64,000 nucleotides of DNA from Agelaius tricolor (GCA_023055355.1 JALJCS010000039.1:3039501-3103500), one strand, 5' to 3'; counted from the stretch's first letter, positions 46,151 through 57,726 are shown. Numbers and translations: made by a program. The notes: generated by a model not told the origin, from the letters alone.

Positions 46151-48245
46151 GCTGCCGCCCACGGCGGCGCCGCGAAGCGTCGCGCAAGCGCCCGGACAGA
46201 GCACCCGGATGCGCCCGGCCCGCTGGCGAACTCACCCAGCGCCAAACCCTGACCGCCCCGGGCTTCTTGAGCTGCTCCGACCTGTGGGAGCAGCATCGCG
46301 GGCGAAGACACAGCGGCGGGCGGCGGCGTGGCGGTGACGGGCGCTGGCGGCAGGGACGGCAGCCGGCCACATCACGGCCCGGCGGCGCCTGGGGTGGGGA
46401 ATGGCACCACGCGCGAGGGATGCCCCTCAGCGACGGCCGACCTCGGCGGCCAGCCCTTCCCGCAACGCCACGGGCAAGGATCCGGGAGCGCTGCGCAGCT
46501 TTTCACCACTCAGATGGAGCTCGAGGCTTCATCTCTCTCTCTCTCTGTCTCTCTCTCTCTCTCTCGCTTTTCTTCCCGGGGCCTGCGCCCCGGTTCGACA
46601 CTCGGCCTCGCGCTCGAAATGACAGGCGCGGCGTGCTGAACGGGGCTCGGCTGGGGCTGACCTGCCCCCCCACCAAAGCTGAGAAAAACATGCCCGCTGA
46701 CCGGCCGCCGGTGAGGTTGGGCCGAGCGGGGCCCCGCTCACAGGGAGCAAACCCCGTCCTGGCGCGTCCCCCCACCGGGCCATGCAGAACACGCCGGATG
46801 TGCTAGAGAAGGCAGCGACCCGACGAGGCGGGCACGGCCCGGACACCGAGGCCCCTTTTCAGCCGGGGCGGCTCGCTCTGCAGCAGGTGGCGGAACGGCA
46901 AAGGAGTGCATGGACCAGGCTCTGTTCCACCTGCGTCCGTGCCCCATTGGGTTCAGGCACTTTCGCCCTCTCTCTTTTCTCTCTCGCCTCTCTCCCTTCT
47001 CGTGGCTCAGCTCCAGCCGCACCACCGCCTGGCGCTGCTTGTGGCCGGCACCCACACGGGCGCTACCCGGACCGGGGCCGGCACCGGCACCTCGCGTGGG
47101 TTTTTAAGGACACCTCAAGGCTCGCGGGACCATGCGGCCGTCACACAGCTCAGGACAGTAAAGACGCCCTTCCCCAGGCCAGCGGGAGGGGCAACACCTC
47201 ACCTGTGACGGGAAGCGAATTGGAAAGGAGACCGCCCTGCCTGAGCACCGGACTCCCCCCGCCGTGGCTTCCCCGTGACAGAGAAGCCTCGGAAGGAGAG
47301 TGGGCCTGCCAGGGGCCCTCTCTGATGCCACCTGAAAAGCCACATCGATCAGGTGCGGCTCTGGGAAGGAGCTGCGCGAACAGCAACAAGGGCCCCATGG
47401 CCACGGTCCTGGGACAATGGCGACGGCCGCCCAGCCCACCTGCGGATTGGATTGCTCGCGGCAGCAGAGGAGCGCGGGGGGGCCGCCACCCGCCCGCGGC
47501 CAACAATGGCTCCCCTTTCGGCTAGGCAATTGCGGGACTTGCCGGCCCCCGCTGGGCCGGGGGGGACTCAGCAGCCCCCAACACCCCCTTCCGGCCCGGG
47601 GAACCCGGCCGAGCGTGTGAGAAAAAGTGCCACCGACCTGGCGCCACAGGCCACCGGCTTTCGCCCGGCCTCACGGCGGTTGGCTTTCCCTTCCGGAAAA
47701 AAAAGCCGGGGGACGGCACGACAAAAAAGGCACACATAGGCGCGTTCACAACGACCCGTGCTAGCCACGGGGGCTGCGGGGCCAGGGGCCTGGGGGGGGG
47801 CCGAGGTACGCGCCTCACTGCCTCCCCACGACGGACCCACCGGCATCCCGCTCGTGCCTTCGTCGCAACGCTTCTCGGTGCCGCGGCTTAGGGCCATGAG
47901 AGAAAAATAAAAAGGCCCGCGGAGGCCTGGTGGGCGCCCCCCCAACTCTGCCCGCCTCAACAAAAAGCAACGGACCCGGCACGGCAAACCCAGCCCCGCC
48001 CAGCATAAGCGGCTCAGTCGATCAGGCAACGACCGAGGTAGGCGAGGCGCTGCCGCCTCGGCCAGGAGACCAGTCTGGGGGGCTCTCCATCAGGTGCTGG
48101 GCCCGTAAAAAAAAAAAAAACTGGGCCAAAAAATTCTGCCCGCCACAACGCGGGTCCCCGGCTTAAGGCCGAGGAAGGGCGACGGCTTCAACAACGCAGG
48201 CCGGGGACCACCGCCGCCGCCAATGCAGACCCACGGGCCCAAAAC
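46151..48245 (-). other. 5' external transcribed spacer (ETS)
   Basis: GC-rich sequence continuing upstream of 18S for about 2.1 kb, with a CT-rich microsatellite at 46,530-46,567. Composition drops sharply to AT-rich near 48,245, taken here as the edge of the rDNA-derived segment. I did not recognise a Pol I promoter or Sal-box-type terminator. Confidence 0.7.
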
Positions 48246-49115
48246 AACAGGAAATGATTCTGGAGCAGAGGCATTGCTTGGAGAAAACTCTCCCCTGCTC
48301 TGTCTGGGCAATCCTTAACCAGCGTGTTACATGGCTCTTGCTGCCAATTTCTTGCTCAACAGTGTGATAGATGAATCTGATTCGTGCTAACACTTGTAAC
48401 TATATTTTAAATATTTTAGAAAATATTTGTTAAAAAGTAAGAGAGGAAAAGGATATGGAATTAGTGACACAAAACAGATGTTTTCAGATGTTCATGAGGA
48501 AACAGGATGCAGGATGTAGTTTGAGATAAGTAACATCCCAAAAGGCAATAGGCCTCAGGATAATTAAAGAATCGGCCTTGAAATGGACAAAATTGGGATG
48601 ATTCCAGGTATCGATGAAATCATAAGGCTTCTTTTTGGAATATAATGCTGGCTTCTATAACACAAGACCTGGGGTGCATGTGCAGCTTATGGGGTTGTTC
48701 AAAGGACAGTGATGATGAGGAGAAGCCTTTGTGGGAAGCGACCACCAAAACCAAAAGACCCCTTAGAAACAAGCAGAGCATGCACTGTGCAGTACAGTGA
48801 CATAGATTTCAAGAATCAAAAATAGGAGGAGATTGACAGAAAATTATTGATGAATATGTATTAGCATCCAGTCTATAAGTTGTCTTTGGATTCTTTATCT
48901 TTTGAATGGGAGGCAGGGTGAGAAAACCCCCCTGTATCCTGACTGGTTTTGCTTATGCTTTATCCAAACCACTGCCAAATTATTTTGTATCTGCTTGATT
49001 ATATTTGATTGCATGATTTCATATAAAATTGCTGCTCAATTAAAATTGCTGCTCAATTCTAATGTTGGTTTGTTAAATTAGACATATAGGGACCTCATTC
49101 ATAACAACAGCCCAC
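48246..49115 (+). mobile_element. Possible LTR
   Basis: AT-rich segment ending CATTCATAACA (near 49,109), with a duplicated 17-mer (AAATTGCTGCTCAATTA, twice at 49,025-49,058) that includes AT-rich poly(A)-like motifs. The style is that of an avian LTR R-U5 end, but the left end is not defined. Confidence 0.35.
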
Positions 49116-50632
49116 CTCAGTCACCTACCCGTTGGGACTGTGCTTTCTACTGAGCCAGTCCTGCCAGAAAAGCAGCTTCAAACACACCTCTAAGAAGGCA
49201 CTGATCCAGATAAAGCACATCCATTCCCCTCTGCCCAGGGCCAGTCCCCTGTACATGTGGCAGCCTGTAAATCTAACACGCCCTCAGGGCCCAACACATT
49301 GTTCCAGCCCAAAGCATAAAGGCAATTTGTTTTGTTAAAGCTGAAGTCATTCCTGCAGGTCCTCGGCCTTCCAAGGCCAATGCTGCCACTCCAGAGGGAA
49401 TCCTGTGACCCCGAGCATTTGATGGAGACCACACCAAAGCAAGAGGTGGCTCCTTCAGCAGGAGAATGGCACATGGCAATGCTGTGCCTTTGTGTCCCCA
49501 GCCTTCCCCCCATTGTTTCAGCAATGGCAGCTACACTTAGGCACCTTCAGCAGAGCTGATTTGTGTTAGCTTAGTGCAGATCAGGACTCCCAGCCCACCT
49601 CTAACAGCAGCTTGCAATGACAACAGCACCTGCACACTGAGGTATTTTGCTGGAGCCAAGCCTGTCACAAGCACACACCCTCTTCCAACTTCCCATCAAA
49701 CAGAAAGGAGAAGAGCAGGAAAAGGCTACCTTTGGACCAGTATTCCCCAGGTCTACACATGGGCCAATTCTGGGTAGAAAACTCCCGCCAGTGCTGGCCT
49801 TCTTCTTCATGGTGAGAAACTTCTCCCACAGGAACTTAGAGGGAAGCAGCTGAAAGGCAAAAATAAACCAGCTAGAGCCTCAGAGTTGGGCTTGTTCACA
49901 AAGGCTTTTCTTGAACAAGTGGCACTGCTGAACAATTTGTGGTCACATTGTCCAGGACAGTCCTGGAAGCCCTGGAAGTTGCTTGCTGAAATACTCAGCA
50001 CCAATAAATTAACAATTACAGAGTGCAATACACATACTCCAACCACATGGCTCTGTCCCATCAGCTTCTCCGTGATTGCATGTGACATGGTTGGGGATTG
50101 CTGCTCTTTGGGCATTTCTTTCCTCTTTAGGTTCATTGCATTGAGGCAGTGACCTTTTCAAAGAATGGGGAGGAGCTCTCAGAACTGCCCTGACTCCATC
50201 CCTGTACAGCACGGAGAACTCACAGCAAGGAGATATCACTGCTGGCTGAGTCCAAGAGAGGCAAGAAAGGAACGTTGCACCAAGAGTGAGGAGCACAGGA
50301 ATGTGTCCATGTTGTAGTTCTCTCTGTTAATTAGCATTTGTTTTCTCTCTCTGGGCTCACAGACCCCTGCAGAGAAGAAAACAGAGGGATCTCCTGGACA
50401 GAGCCTCAGCACTGGGGCATCTTCAGTCAAGTGAGCTCCAGACACCAAGGGACCTTTGTGGCCTTGGCTCCAGGGAGCAGGAAAGAACTGTACAGCCCTC
50501 AACATTCCTACCAATCCAGAGCGTTCAAGAGAAGCCAACTCCTTTGGGAGAGATACCATCAACACATGGTAAACCAAAATCAGGGGACAATTCCTAGCAC
50601 AGGAATATTTCCACCATCCTGCAGAACAAAGG
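49116..50632. other. No gene seen
   Basis: Unique-looking sequence of moderate GC. Open frames on both strands are short and overlap, and no domain or splice-bounded exon could be supported. Confidence 0.35.
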
Positions 50633-51018
50633 TGTGATGGTGTTCACAGGGGTCTTAGGATGAGGGAAGAGACGAGGATCTGACTCCATGGTTCAGCAGG
50701 CTTGATTTATTATTTTGTGATATATAATAGATTAAAACTACACTAAAAGAATAGAAGAAAGGATTTCATCAGAAGGCTAGCTAAGAATAGAAGAGGAAGG
50801 AATGATAACAAAGGCTTCTGGCCTGGACTCTCTGTCTGAGCCAGCTGGGCTGTGATTGGCCATTAATTACAAACATCCAACCTGGGCCAATCCAAGATCC
50901 ACCTGTTGCATTCCACAGCAGCAGATAATCATTGTTTACATTTTGTTCCTGAGGCTTCTCAGCTTCTCAGGAGGAAAAATCCTAAGGAAAGGATTTTTCA
51001 TACAAGATATCTGGGACA
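50633..51018 (-). mobile_element. Solo LTR family Y, copy 2, TSD CAAAGG
   Basis: Minus-strand element TGTCCCAGATAT...CCATCACA with a poly(A) signal near 50,705. CAAAGG flanks it on both sides (50,627-50,632 and 51,019-51,024). A 6-bp duplication is typical of class II (ERVK-like) integration. Confidence 0.9.
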
Positions 51019-51239
51019 CAAAGGTGCTGAGACATTTTCTTCTGGGCGTGCTGCAGCAGATAACTTGCTTTGCTGTACACTGTGTCTGCAGGGCTGGATC
51101 CGTGCCCACACAGGAGCTGGGAGAGAACAGCTGCTTTGGAAGCTCTTCCAGCTGGGACCAGCCCTTTCTCACAGGGCTTTGGGCAGAGTTTGAGCTTCCC
51201 CCCCAACATGCTCAGGTGCCCAAGGGCAGCTTGGTCTTG

Positions 51240-51810
51240 ACACCAGCAGGGGGCTATTTACAAATCACAAACGGGACAGGGCTGCAGTGGAACTGCCTTG
51301 AGCTGTTTTATTTTCCAGCATCACTCTCATTACATGGTTATGACAATGGGAAGATGCCAGCAGCTCACATCCCAGGCAGCAGACCAAGAACTTAATGTTA
51401 CAACTTCCTTTATAAGTTTCTTGACCAATCACACAAAGCAAAAGCACATTGACAGTAGTTCTATCCAACCACTATAAGCACTCGTACCTTTGGTTAAAAC
51501 AATGCTTGCTTATTTTGAATACAATACCTGCTTCTAAGCCTTAAAGCACAATGCACAGAGCTCCATTATAAAGCATTAACCCTCCTAATATCTTGCTAGA
51601 TAAACTTTTCTGTAGCTTAGGGAGTTATTCTAGACAAGCCTTAATACACAGACCATTGTTCTATTTGTCCTTGCTTTTCTACTTTTTAAATAATTGTTCT
51701 GCTGACCTAACTCATGGTTACTGCTTAGCTCTAATCACAGTTCTACAGGCTTGTCTTTTGCAGCTTTCCCAAAACCCTCTGATTTTGTGGATTCCCACAA
51801 TTCCCCCTCT
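51240..51810 (-). mobile_element. 3' LTR with polypurine tract
   Basis: The minus strand has AGAGGGGGAAT (51,810-51,800) directly before TGTGGGAATCC (51,799 leftwards): a polypurine tract joined to an LTR start. AATAAAACAG (near 51,305) is the likely poly(A) signal. The left end is estimated. Sequence right of 51,810 may be internal viral DNA, but carries no motif I can name. Confidence 0.6.
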
Positions 51811-53543
51811 GTGTTCATCTCAAAACAAACCTTCATAATTGTGTTGTTTATTAATTGGGTTTTGTAGCCTTACTATAATATTTCTGCCTATTACCTACTT
51901 AAAGCATTTTCTTGCTTGCACTAAAGCAGGGGCAGGGAGAGCAGGGACACCAGGGCAGTTTGCAGCCTTAACACAGCCCACTGGGTACTTACAGTGAAAG
52001 ATGTCAGTCTTTCCCTGGACAAAAGACGAGGTGTCGAGGTCTTCTTTGGGAATCCAGAAGCCATTTTGAAGGCACGATCTCCCAGATGAGTGACAATGCC
52101 TCAACAAAACTGGAAGAAGCAACAATGGAACTCTGAAAATCCAGAACCCAATTCATGGCAGATTCAAGGCATATACTGGTGCTAAAAATTTTCTATGATT
52201 TGAAAGTAGCTAAGTGCTTGTTTGGTCTAAGTAGCTAGTTTGTTAGGTCTCTAGTTGGACTTTATTTGAACTATAGGGCTGCCTTGTGCAATTCAAAGAT
52301 GGATCATACTGAAACCTGGAGCTAAAAATCTGAACATTAAGAATAGTTAGAACAGACAAAGCTGCAGCCTAAATATTACTTTAAAATAGCTAGAGTGGAT
52401 ATCCTCTTCTTTTGGCTAAAGCACCCCTGATCTCTCAGCTGCTCCTCACAGGACTTGGGAGAGACTGGAATGTTATGGCTAATGGCTTAAAAATTGTTAG
52501 AAAGGACTTTCTGCCCATTGGGACAAAACTGTATAAAGAGGCTGCGACCACCCGAGCCCACCCTTCCCTGAAAATGGCTCTGGACTGGAACTTGGCACTG
52601 GGAGTTAAGCTGCCTAAGGGAACTTGAGACAAGACAAAGGTGACACTATTGTCCCATTAGCACAGGGCTGGGGAGAAGTAAACAAGGCTGCAGAGAAAAA
52701 CCTATCCACAACAAACCAAACCCAGCAGCTGTCCTGAAAATCAGCTCTGTCTGGCTTCAAGGTGGGCAAGTCATAGCCACAGACTCGTCTGCTGAGGCCA
52801 GGTTTGCACACAAACCTCCCATCAAAGACCTCCACAGTGCCCCCAGACCCATTCCTGAGGCCTTGCACCAGACGACTGCAGGGCACGCAAAGTAACACAA
52901 CAGATCTGAAAATCCAGAAGCCAATTGATGGCAGACTCAAAGGACAGACAGATGCTAAAGATTTTCTATTATTTGAAAGTAGCAAAAGACAGAGTCTAAC
53001 TTGCCCCACCCCAGGGAGGCACCTGGGAGGTCCCACCTTGCCCAAATCTGCATGAATCCATTGGAGTCTTACGTTTTGCGAGACCTCACCACAGAGAAGA
53101 CCAGAAGAGGATTTGATGGTATGCCAATGGGATCCATGGAATGGTGATGTTTTTCACTTCATCTGTCTCTGTCACTCTCCTTCTTCCCCTTCTTCCCAAC
53201 CCCCCATCCCCCCCTGCCACCCCCTCGCTTCTTTTTCTTTTCCTTTCTCTCTCTCTGTCTTCCTCCTATTTACTGTTACATAAAATCCAGACTATTGATT
53301 TTGGCATATCGTCTCATTTGCACCTTAATTCACAGGCCTCTCCCTAATAATTTTAATAACCAGATGATAACAACCCACTGAAACTTGAACAGACTTCGTT
53401 CACCTTTAAGCAGTTTAAGCAACCACTAGACGGGAAAAAAAAGTATAGACCAGTACATTTAGAAAATGTTGCATTCCTTCAGTGCAAAAAAAAAAAAAGC
53501 ACAATCAGTAGAGCATATATTGTTCATCCACTCAGCTGTGCAT
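51811..53543. other. No gene; short internal duplication
   Basis: A block of about 80 bp (near 52,135-52,215) recurs in altered form near 52,908-52,985 (AATCCAGAA-CCAATT-ATGGCAGA...TTTGAAAGTAGC). This may be eroded retroviral internal sequence. A pyrimidine-rich tract lies at 53,155-53,270, and a poly-A run near 53,490. Confidence 0.4.
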
Positions 53544-53909
53544 TGTGGTGGTGTTCACAGGGATCTTAGCATGAGGGAAGAGATGAGGATCTGACTCTTG
53601 ATTTATTATTTTATGATATATATTCTATTAAAATTATATTAAAAGAATAGAGGAAAGGATTTCATCAGAAGGCTAGCTAAGAATAGAAAAAGAAAGAATG
53701 AGTAACAAAAGCTTGTGTCTCAGACAGAGAGTCCAAGCCAGCTGACTGTGAGTGGCCATTAATTAGAAACAACTCTAGGAGACCAGTCACAGATGCACCT
53801 GTTGCATTCCACAGCAGCAGATAACCATTGTTTACATTTTGTTCCTGAGGTCTCTCAGCTTCTCAGGAGAAAAAACCCAAAGGATTTTTCATAAAGCATG
53901 TCTGTGGCA
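53544..53909 (-). mobile_element. Solo LTR family Y, copy 3, TSD GTGCAT/GTGCAG
   Basis: Same family as 50,633-51,018. Flanks are GTGCAT (53,538-53,543) and GTGCAG (53,910-53,915), a 6-bp duplication with one change. Confidence 0.85.
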
Positions 53910-54046
53910 GTGCAGACCACTGAACTGCTGCACCAGAAGAGGGGCATTATCCCATCCTGTATTTCCCTTTGGCATTCTCTCTCAGAGTGCAGAGTGCAAA
54001 ATGTTCAACTTGAGTCAATCTTTACCTCCAAAGGAAATTCAGGAAC

Positions 54047-54145
54047 TTTCTGCAGAGGCCCATGCTCTGCACGCTGATGAACTCCTTGCAGAGGCCAATG
54101 CTCTGCACGCTCAGGAACTTTGCAGAGGCCAATGCTCCGCGAACA
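54047..54145 (+). repeat. Short tandem repeat, about three units
   Basis: Units of 33-42 bp built on TGCAGAGGCCAATGCTCTGCACGCT. On the plus strand they read as an Ala/Glu/Leu/His repeat, but nothing shows that they are translated. Confidence 0.75.
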
Positions 54146-54149
54146 ATTC

Positions 54150-54900
54150 CCCTGGCGAATCGCCCGGTGAAGCCACCTGCAGGAGCCCAGGCTGCGCACA
54201 AGCAGCCAGGGCCGCGCTCTCAGGCAACTGAGGCCGCGCCGCTGTCACAGACGCTGCCGCCGCCTTCGTGGTTTCCAGGCAGCCGCGGAACCCGGCAGCC
54301 GCCGCCCTTTCCCGGCTCCTGCCCCTCCCGGCCCCGCACGCCCCCCAAGATGCTGCCGGGGCTCGGGGGCTTCGTCTGCCTGGGCTGGGGCTCGGCCTCC
54401 CCTGCGGGACAAGGTGAGGGGGGGTCCCCGGGGGTCGTGTCCCCCCGGGAGCGTGTATGAGTCCCCCATGTCCCCCCCAAGCCGGGGTCACCCCCTTTTC
54501 TCTGCCCAGAGCTCCTGAGCCAGCTCCTGCTGCCCCCTGGGAGGGGCTTTGGGGAGCCCCCCGGGGACCCCCTTGAATGCCCATTCCTGGGCACTGGGAC
54601 CCTTCGCATCTCCTTCCCCAGCTGCAGGACCCCCTGCACCCCCTTATCCTGCCCCGACACCCCCTGCACCCCCTTTTTCCTGGGTATCCTCCTCTCCCAG
54701 CCCCTGGATCCCCCGTTTCCATGAGCCCGGGGACCCCCGGACCCCATTCCCGGCCAGCCCGGGGCACCTCAGCCCCAGGCCTTCCTTTGCCCGGCGAGCG
54801 GTGACGTCACTGCAGACTCGGGCCGCCATTGGCCAGCAGCAAAGAGCGGCGCCAATGGCGGGGCCGGAGGCGGCTCAGGGGCCGTGAAGAGCCTTGAGCT
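54150..54900 (+). promoter_or_regulatory. CpG-rich promoter-like region
   Basis: High GC with many CpGs. The right part holds a perfect CRE (TGACGTCA, 54,802-54,809), an inverted CCAAT box within GCCATTGGCC (near 54,825) and a direct CCAAT (near 54,852). That trio within 60 bp is typical of a housekeeping or bidirectional promoter. Direction and target gene are not certain; the actinoporin-like exon 2.4 kb to the right is the nearest candidate. Confidence 0.5.
54350..54413 (+). CDS. Candidate first coding exon, unrecognised
   Basis: An ATG in good context (CCAAGATGC) opens 21 codons (MLPGLGGFVCLGWGSASPAG and one more) to a strong donor (CAAG|GTGAGG). A plausible next exon begins after TTTTCTCTGCCCAG near 54,509 in the matching phase. 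The peptide is short and hydrophobic, as in a signal sequence. Nothing identifies the gene, and GC richness alone could produce this. Confidence 0.2.
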
Positions 54901-55323
54901 GTGAGGGGCCCTGAGGGGCCATGAAGGGCCGTGAGGTGTCACTCTTGCGCCGAGAATGACACAGGAACAGGCAGGAGGCAGTATTGCAGAAAGACTAAAA
55001 GAAGGTTTAATTCAAGAGAACCGTGCGGTTTTTATAGAGTGATACGATATATTCCGTTTGATTGGCTCGTTAACAAAAACATTCTTTAGACACCGTCCTT
55101 GAGAAGAAGAGAAAGAGGAAGTAGAAGAACACCACCTGCAGATTGTTTATACTGAAGTTCTCCCATTCTTACAACTTGCTAATAATTCTCACAAGCTGCT
55201 GTGAGAAACACTTGCTGTTTCTCTCTCTCTGTGCCATGGCATCCACAGTGAGGGGCTGTGAGGGGTCTTGGGCAACTGTGAGGGAACCATGAGGGGCCTG
55301 TGAGGGACCATGGGGAACTGTGT
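54893..55323 (+). repeat. Degenerate GTGAGGGGCC minisatellite, split by an LTR
   Basis: Units of roughly 10-12 bp (GTGAGGGGCC, ATGAAGGGCC and the like) run 54,893-54,936 and resume 55,248-55,323 after the inserted LTR. Confidence 0.75.
54937..55247 (-). mobile_element. Solo LTR, 311 bp, TSD GTGAGG
   Basis: Begins TGTGGATGCCATGG on the minus strand and ends AAGAGTGACA. GTGAGG is on both sides (54,931-54,936 and 55,248-55,253). Because the host sequence is itself a GTGAGG-type repeat, the duplication is suggestive and not proof, though the element clearly interrupts the array. Confidence 0.75.
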
Positions 55324-55757
55324 GGTGTTATCTTTTTATACTAAAAACCACGTGTACACTATTGACAATAACTTCTCAATACTTATCACCTATGTTAGAC
55401 AGTGAGTTTTTACTCTAAACTAATCTAAAAATGCCAACATCACTTAAAAGAGGAAGGAAGGGAGGAAAGGAGGAAGGAAGGAAGGAAGGACAAGGAGCAC
55501 TTAAATTCTTCTATCTTTGGACTTCGAGCCCCCATTCTAAAAATCTCAAAAATCTATTTTTCACCCCGTGATAAACTAACTATTATTCTACTTAAACTTT
55601 CCTGACTTGTAATTCTTCCTATAAAGGTGGGTAATTGTTTTTTCAAGGGCTAAATCAAAGGCACAGGGGTCTTGGGCTCTGTGCCAAGGTCTCTGAGCCC
55701 CCTGGGCAGGGGCTGGAGCCCTCCAGGGCAGCCAGAGGAATTTCCTGGGTTCCCTCA
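55324..55757 (-). mobile_element. LTR family X, partial copy with GGAA repeat
   Basis: Reverse-complement match to parts of 32,458-33,010 and 58,242-58,794, starting at GGGAACCCAGGAAATTCC (near 55,755 leftwards). A (GGAAG)n purine tract (55,450-55,491) interrupts it. Confidence 0.7.
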
Positions 55758-56036
55758 ATATTATATTAAAAGAAATTATATACTAAAACTACACTAAAGA
55801 AAGAGAAAGGATACATCAGAAGGCTGGAAAAGAATGAATAATAAAAACCTGTGACTGACCAGAGTCCTGACACACCTGGACTGGGATTGGTGATTAAATT
55901 AAAACAATTCCCATGCTGGTAAACAATCCTCCAAATCACATTCCAAAGCAGCAAAACAGGGAGAAGCTGAAGCTTCCCAGCTTCCCAGGAGAAGAAATCC
56001 TGGTGAAGGAATATTCCATAAAATATCACGGTGACA
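55758..56036 (-). mobile_element. LTR family Y, divergent partial copy
   Basis: Resembles the family Y LTRs (ATCAGAAGGCTGG, GAATGAATAATAAAA, GATTGGTGATTAA, CATTCCAAAGCAGC) but with many changes. It directly abuts the family X copy. Confidence 0.6.
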
Positions 56037-56256
56037 CTGTTTGGCTTGGTTTGGTTGAGATGGGGGTTGAGGTTGGGGTTTGCTGCGTTTTGTTGATTGG
56101 AAAGGAAAGAGAGAGTTTTTGGGGTTTTGGTTTTTAATGTGTGTGTTTCACAGAGTTGTGCCCAGCTTCTCAGTGGTTCAGCAGCCCGTCAGTTACACAA
56201 AAAGCTTTGCATCACTTCCCTGAATTTTCCTCCCATTCCAAACCAGGACAGGGTGG

Positions 56257-56649
56257 TGTCGCAGACATAGTTTCTGAAAAATCTTTTTGTTAAGATTTTT
56301 TCTCTTGAGAAGTTGAGAGACTTCAAAAACAAAATGTAAACAATAATTATTTGCTGCTGTGGAATGCAACAAGTGCATCTTTGATTGGTCTCATGTAATT
56401 GTTTTTAATTAATAACTAATCACAGTCCAGCTGTCTCAGACTCTGGTCAGTCACCAGATTTTATTATCATTCTATTCTTTTCTATTCTCTGCTAGCTTTC
56501 TGATGAAATCTTCTCTTCTTTTAGTAAGTTTTAATATATCATTTTCTTTAAATGTAATCTATATCATAAAATAATAAATCAGCCTTCTAAAACATAAACA
56601 ACATTCTCATTTCTTGCCTCGTCCTGAGACCCCTGTGAACACCACCACA
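56257..56649 (+). mobile_element. Solo LTR family Y, plus strand, TSD GGGTGG
   Basis: Starts TGTCGCAGACAT and ends CACCACCACA, with AATAATAAATCAG as the poly(A) region (near 56,571). GGGTGG precedes (56,251-56,256) and follows (56,650-56,655) the element. Confidence 0.9.
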
Positions 56650-56801
56650 GGGTGGGGTCATCATCCCACGGTGGGAGCATCTCCTAGGGCTTGGTCAATC
56701 TCCTACTTGTCTCCCAGTGCTCCCAGCACCTCCCAGTGGTGCTGAGACTGTCTCCTGCTGGTTCCACTACCTACCACTTGCTCCACCAGCATCTCCTGGT
56801 G

Positions 56802-57187
56802 TGTGACTGTGTTTAGAGGGGTCTTAGGATGAGGGAAGAGACGAGGATCTGACTCCATGGTTCAGAAGGCTTGATTTAGTATTTTATGATATATATTATA
56901 TTAAAACTATACTAAAAGAATAGAAGAAAGGATTTCATCAGAAGGCTAGCTAAGAATAGAAAAAGAAAGAATGAATAACAAAAGCTTGTGTCTCAGATAG
57001 AGAGTCTGAGCCAGCTGACTGTGATTGGCCATGAATAAGAAATAACACTATGAGACCAATCACAGATGCACCTGTTGCATTCCACAGCAGCAGATAATCA
57101 ATGTTTACATTTTGTTCCTGAGGCCTCTCAGCTTCTCAGGAGGAAAAATCCCAAGGAAAGGATTGTTCATATAAGATGTCTGTGACA
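56802..57187 (-). mobile_element. Solo LTR family Y, TSD CTGGTG
   Basis: Minus-strand copy only 152 bp right of the plus-strand one. CTGGTG flanks it at 56,796-56,801 and 57,188-57,193. It ends 53 bp before the actinoporin-like exon, so it lies in that gene's upstream intron. Confidence 0.9.
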
Positions 57188-57240
57188 CTGGTGGTCTCAC
57201 CATCCTCCCCTGAGGGCACAGCCCCGTTTCTCCTCCCCAG

Positions 57241-57726
57241 GACCTACTTCTATAGCGGGCACAGCTCCGTCCCCCCAGCCCCTCCGTGCCCCCAGGCTCC
57301 TCTGACACCTGCCAGTTCTCCAGCCCCCTGTTCCGCGGCTCTTGTGGAGTCCTGGTCTATGAGGCCCCCACCTTCACCGTGGCCATCTTCTTCTCCAACC
57401 CCCTGGACTACAACGGCTTTGCCATGGAGCTGGGCCTGGAGCTGTCCCTGCTCAAAGCTCACCTGGGCAGGTTGGAGGACACCTACCACCGCCTGTCCCA
57501 GATGAGGACGTCCTTCACCACCAACGGGACCACTGCGTGCTGCCACGTCACCCTGGACACCTGCCAGGAGCCCGTCCAGGTGAGTGTTGGCCACGTCAAG
57601 GTGACAGCCACCATGTCCAGCACACGGAGATCCATTATCAGGGTGGTTCTGCAGGAGCAGGAGGGCTCAGGGAAGGAAGCTGGAGAGAGGCTTCCATGCT
57701 ATGTGACAGCAAAGGGATCTATTTAG
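57241..57726 (+). pseudogene. Actinoporin-like protein, partial, one exon with frameshift
   Basis: After a clean acceptor (TCCTCCCCAG) the exon reads TYFYSGHSSV, then shifts frame at a run of six C (about 57,271-57,276). It continues as PPGSSDTCQFSSPLFRGSCG, VAIFFSNPLDYN and, near the end, VKVTATMSSTRRSIIRV, to a TAG at 57,726. The order (a YSG motif, a Ser-rich Cys strand, GVLVYE, an FSNPxDYN turn, and a last beta strand after ATMS) is that of vertebrate actinoporin-like proteins, relatives of membrane-binding cytolysins whose role in birds is unclear. The N-terminal region is not seen. The missing base could be real or a homopolymer sequencing error. Confidence 0.6.

Noticed and set aside
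52400..52430. U2 snRNA-like start (TTTTGGCTAAAGC)
   Set aside because: Only about a dozen bases match; no Sm site or further U2 sequence follows.
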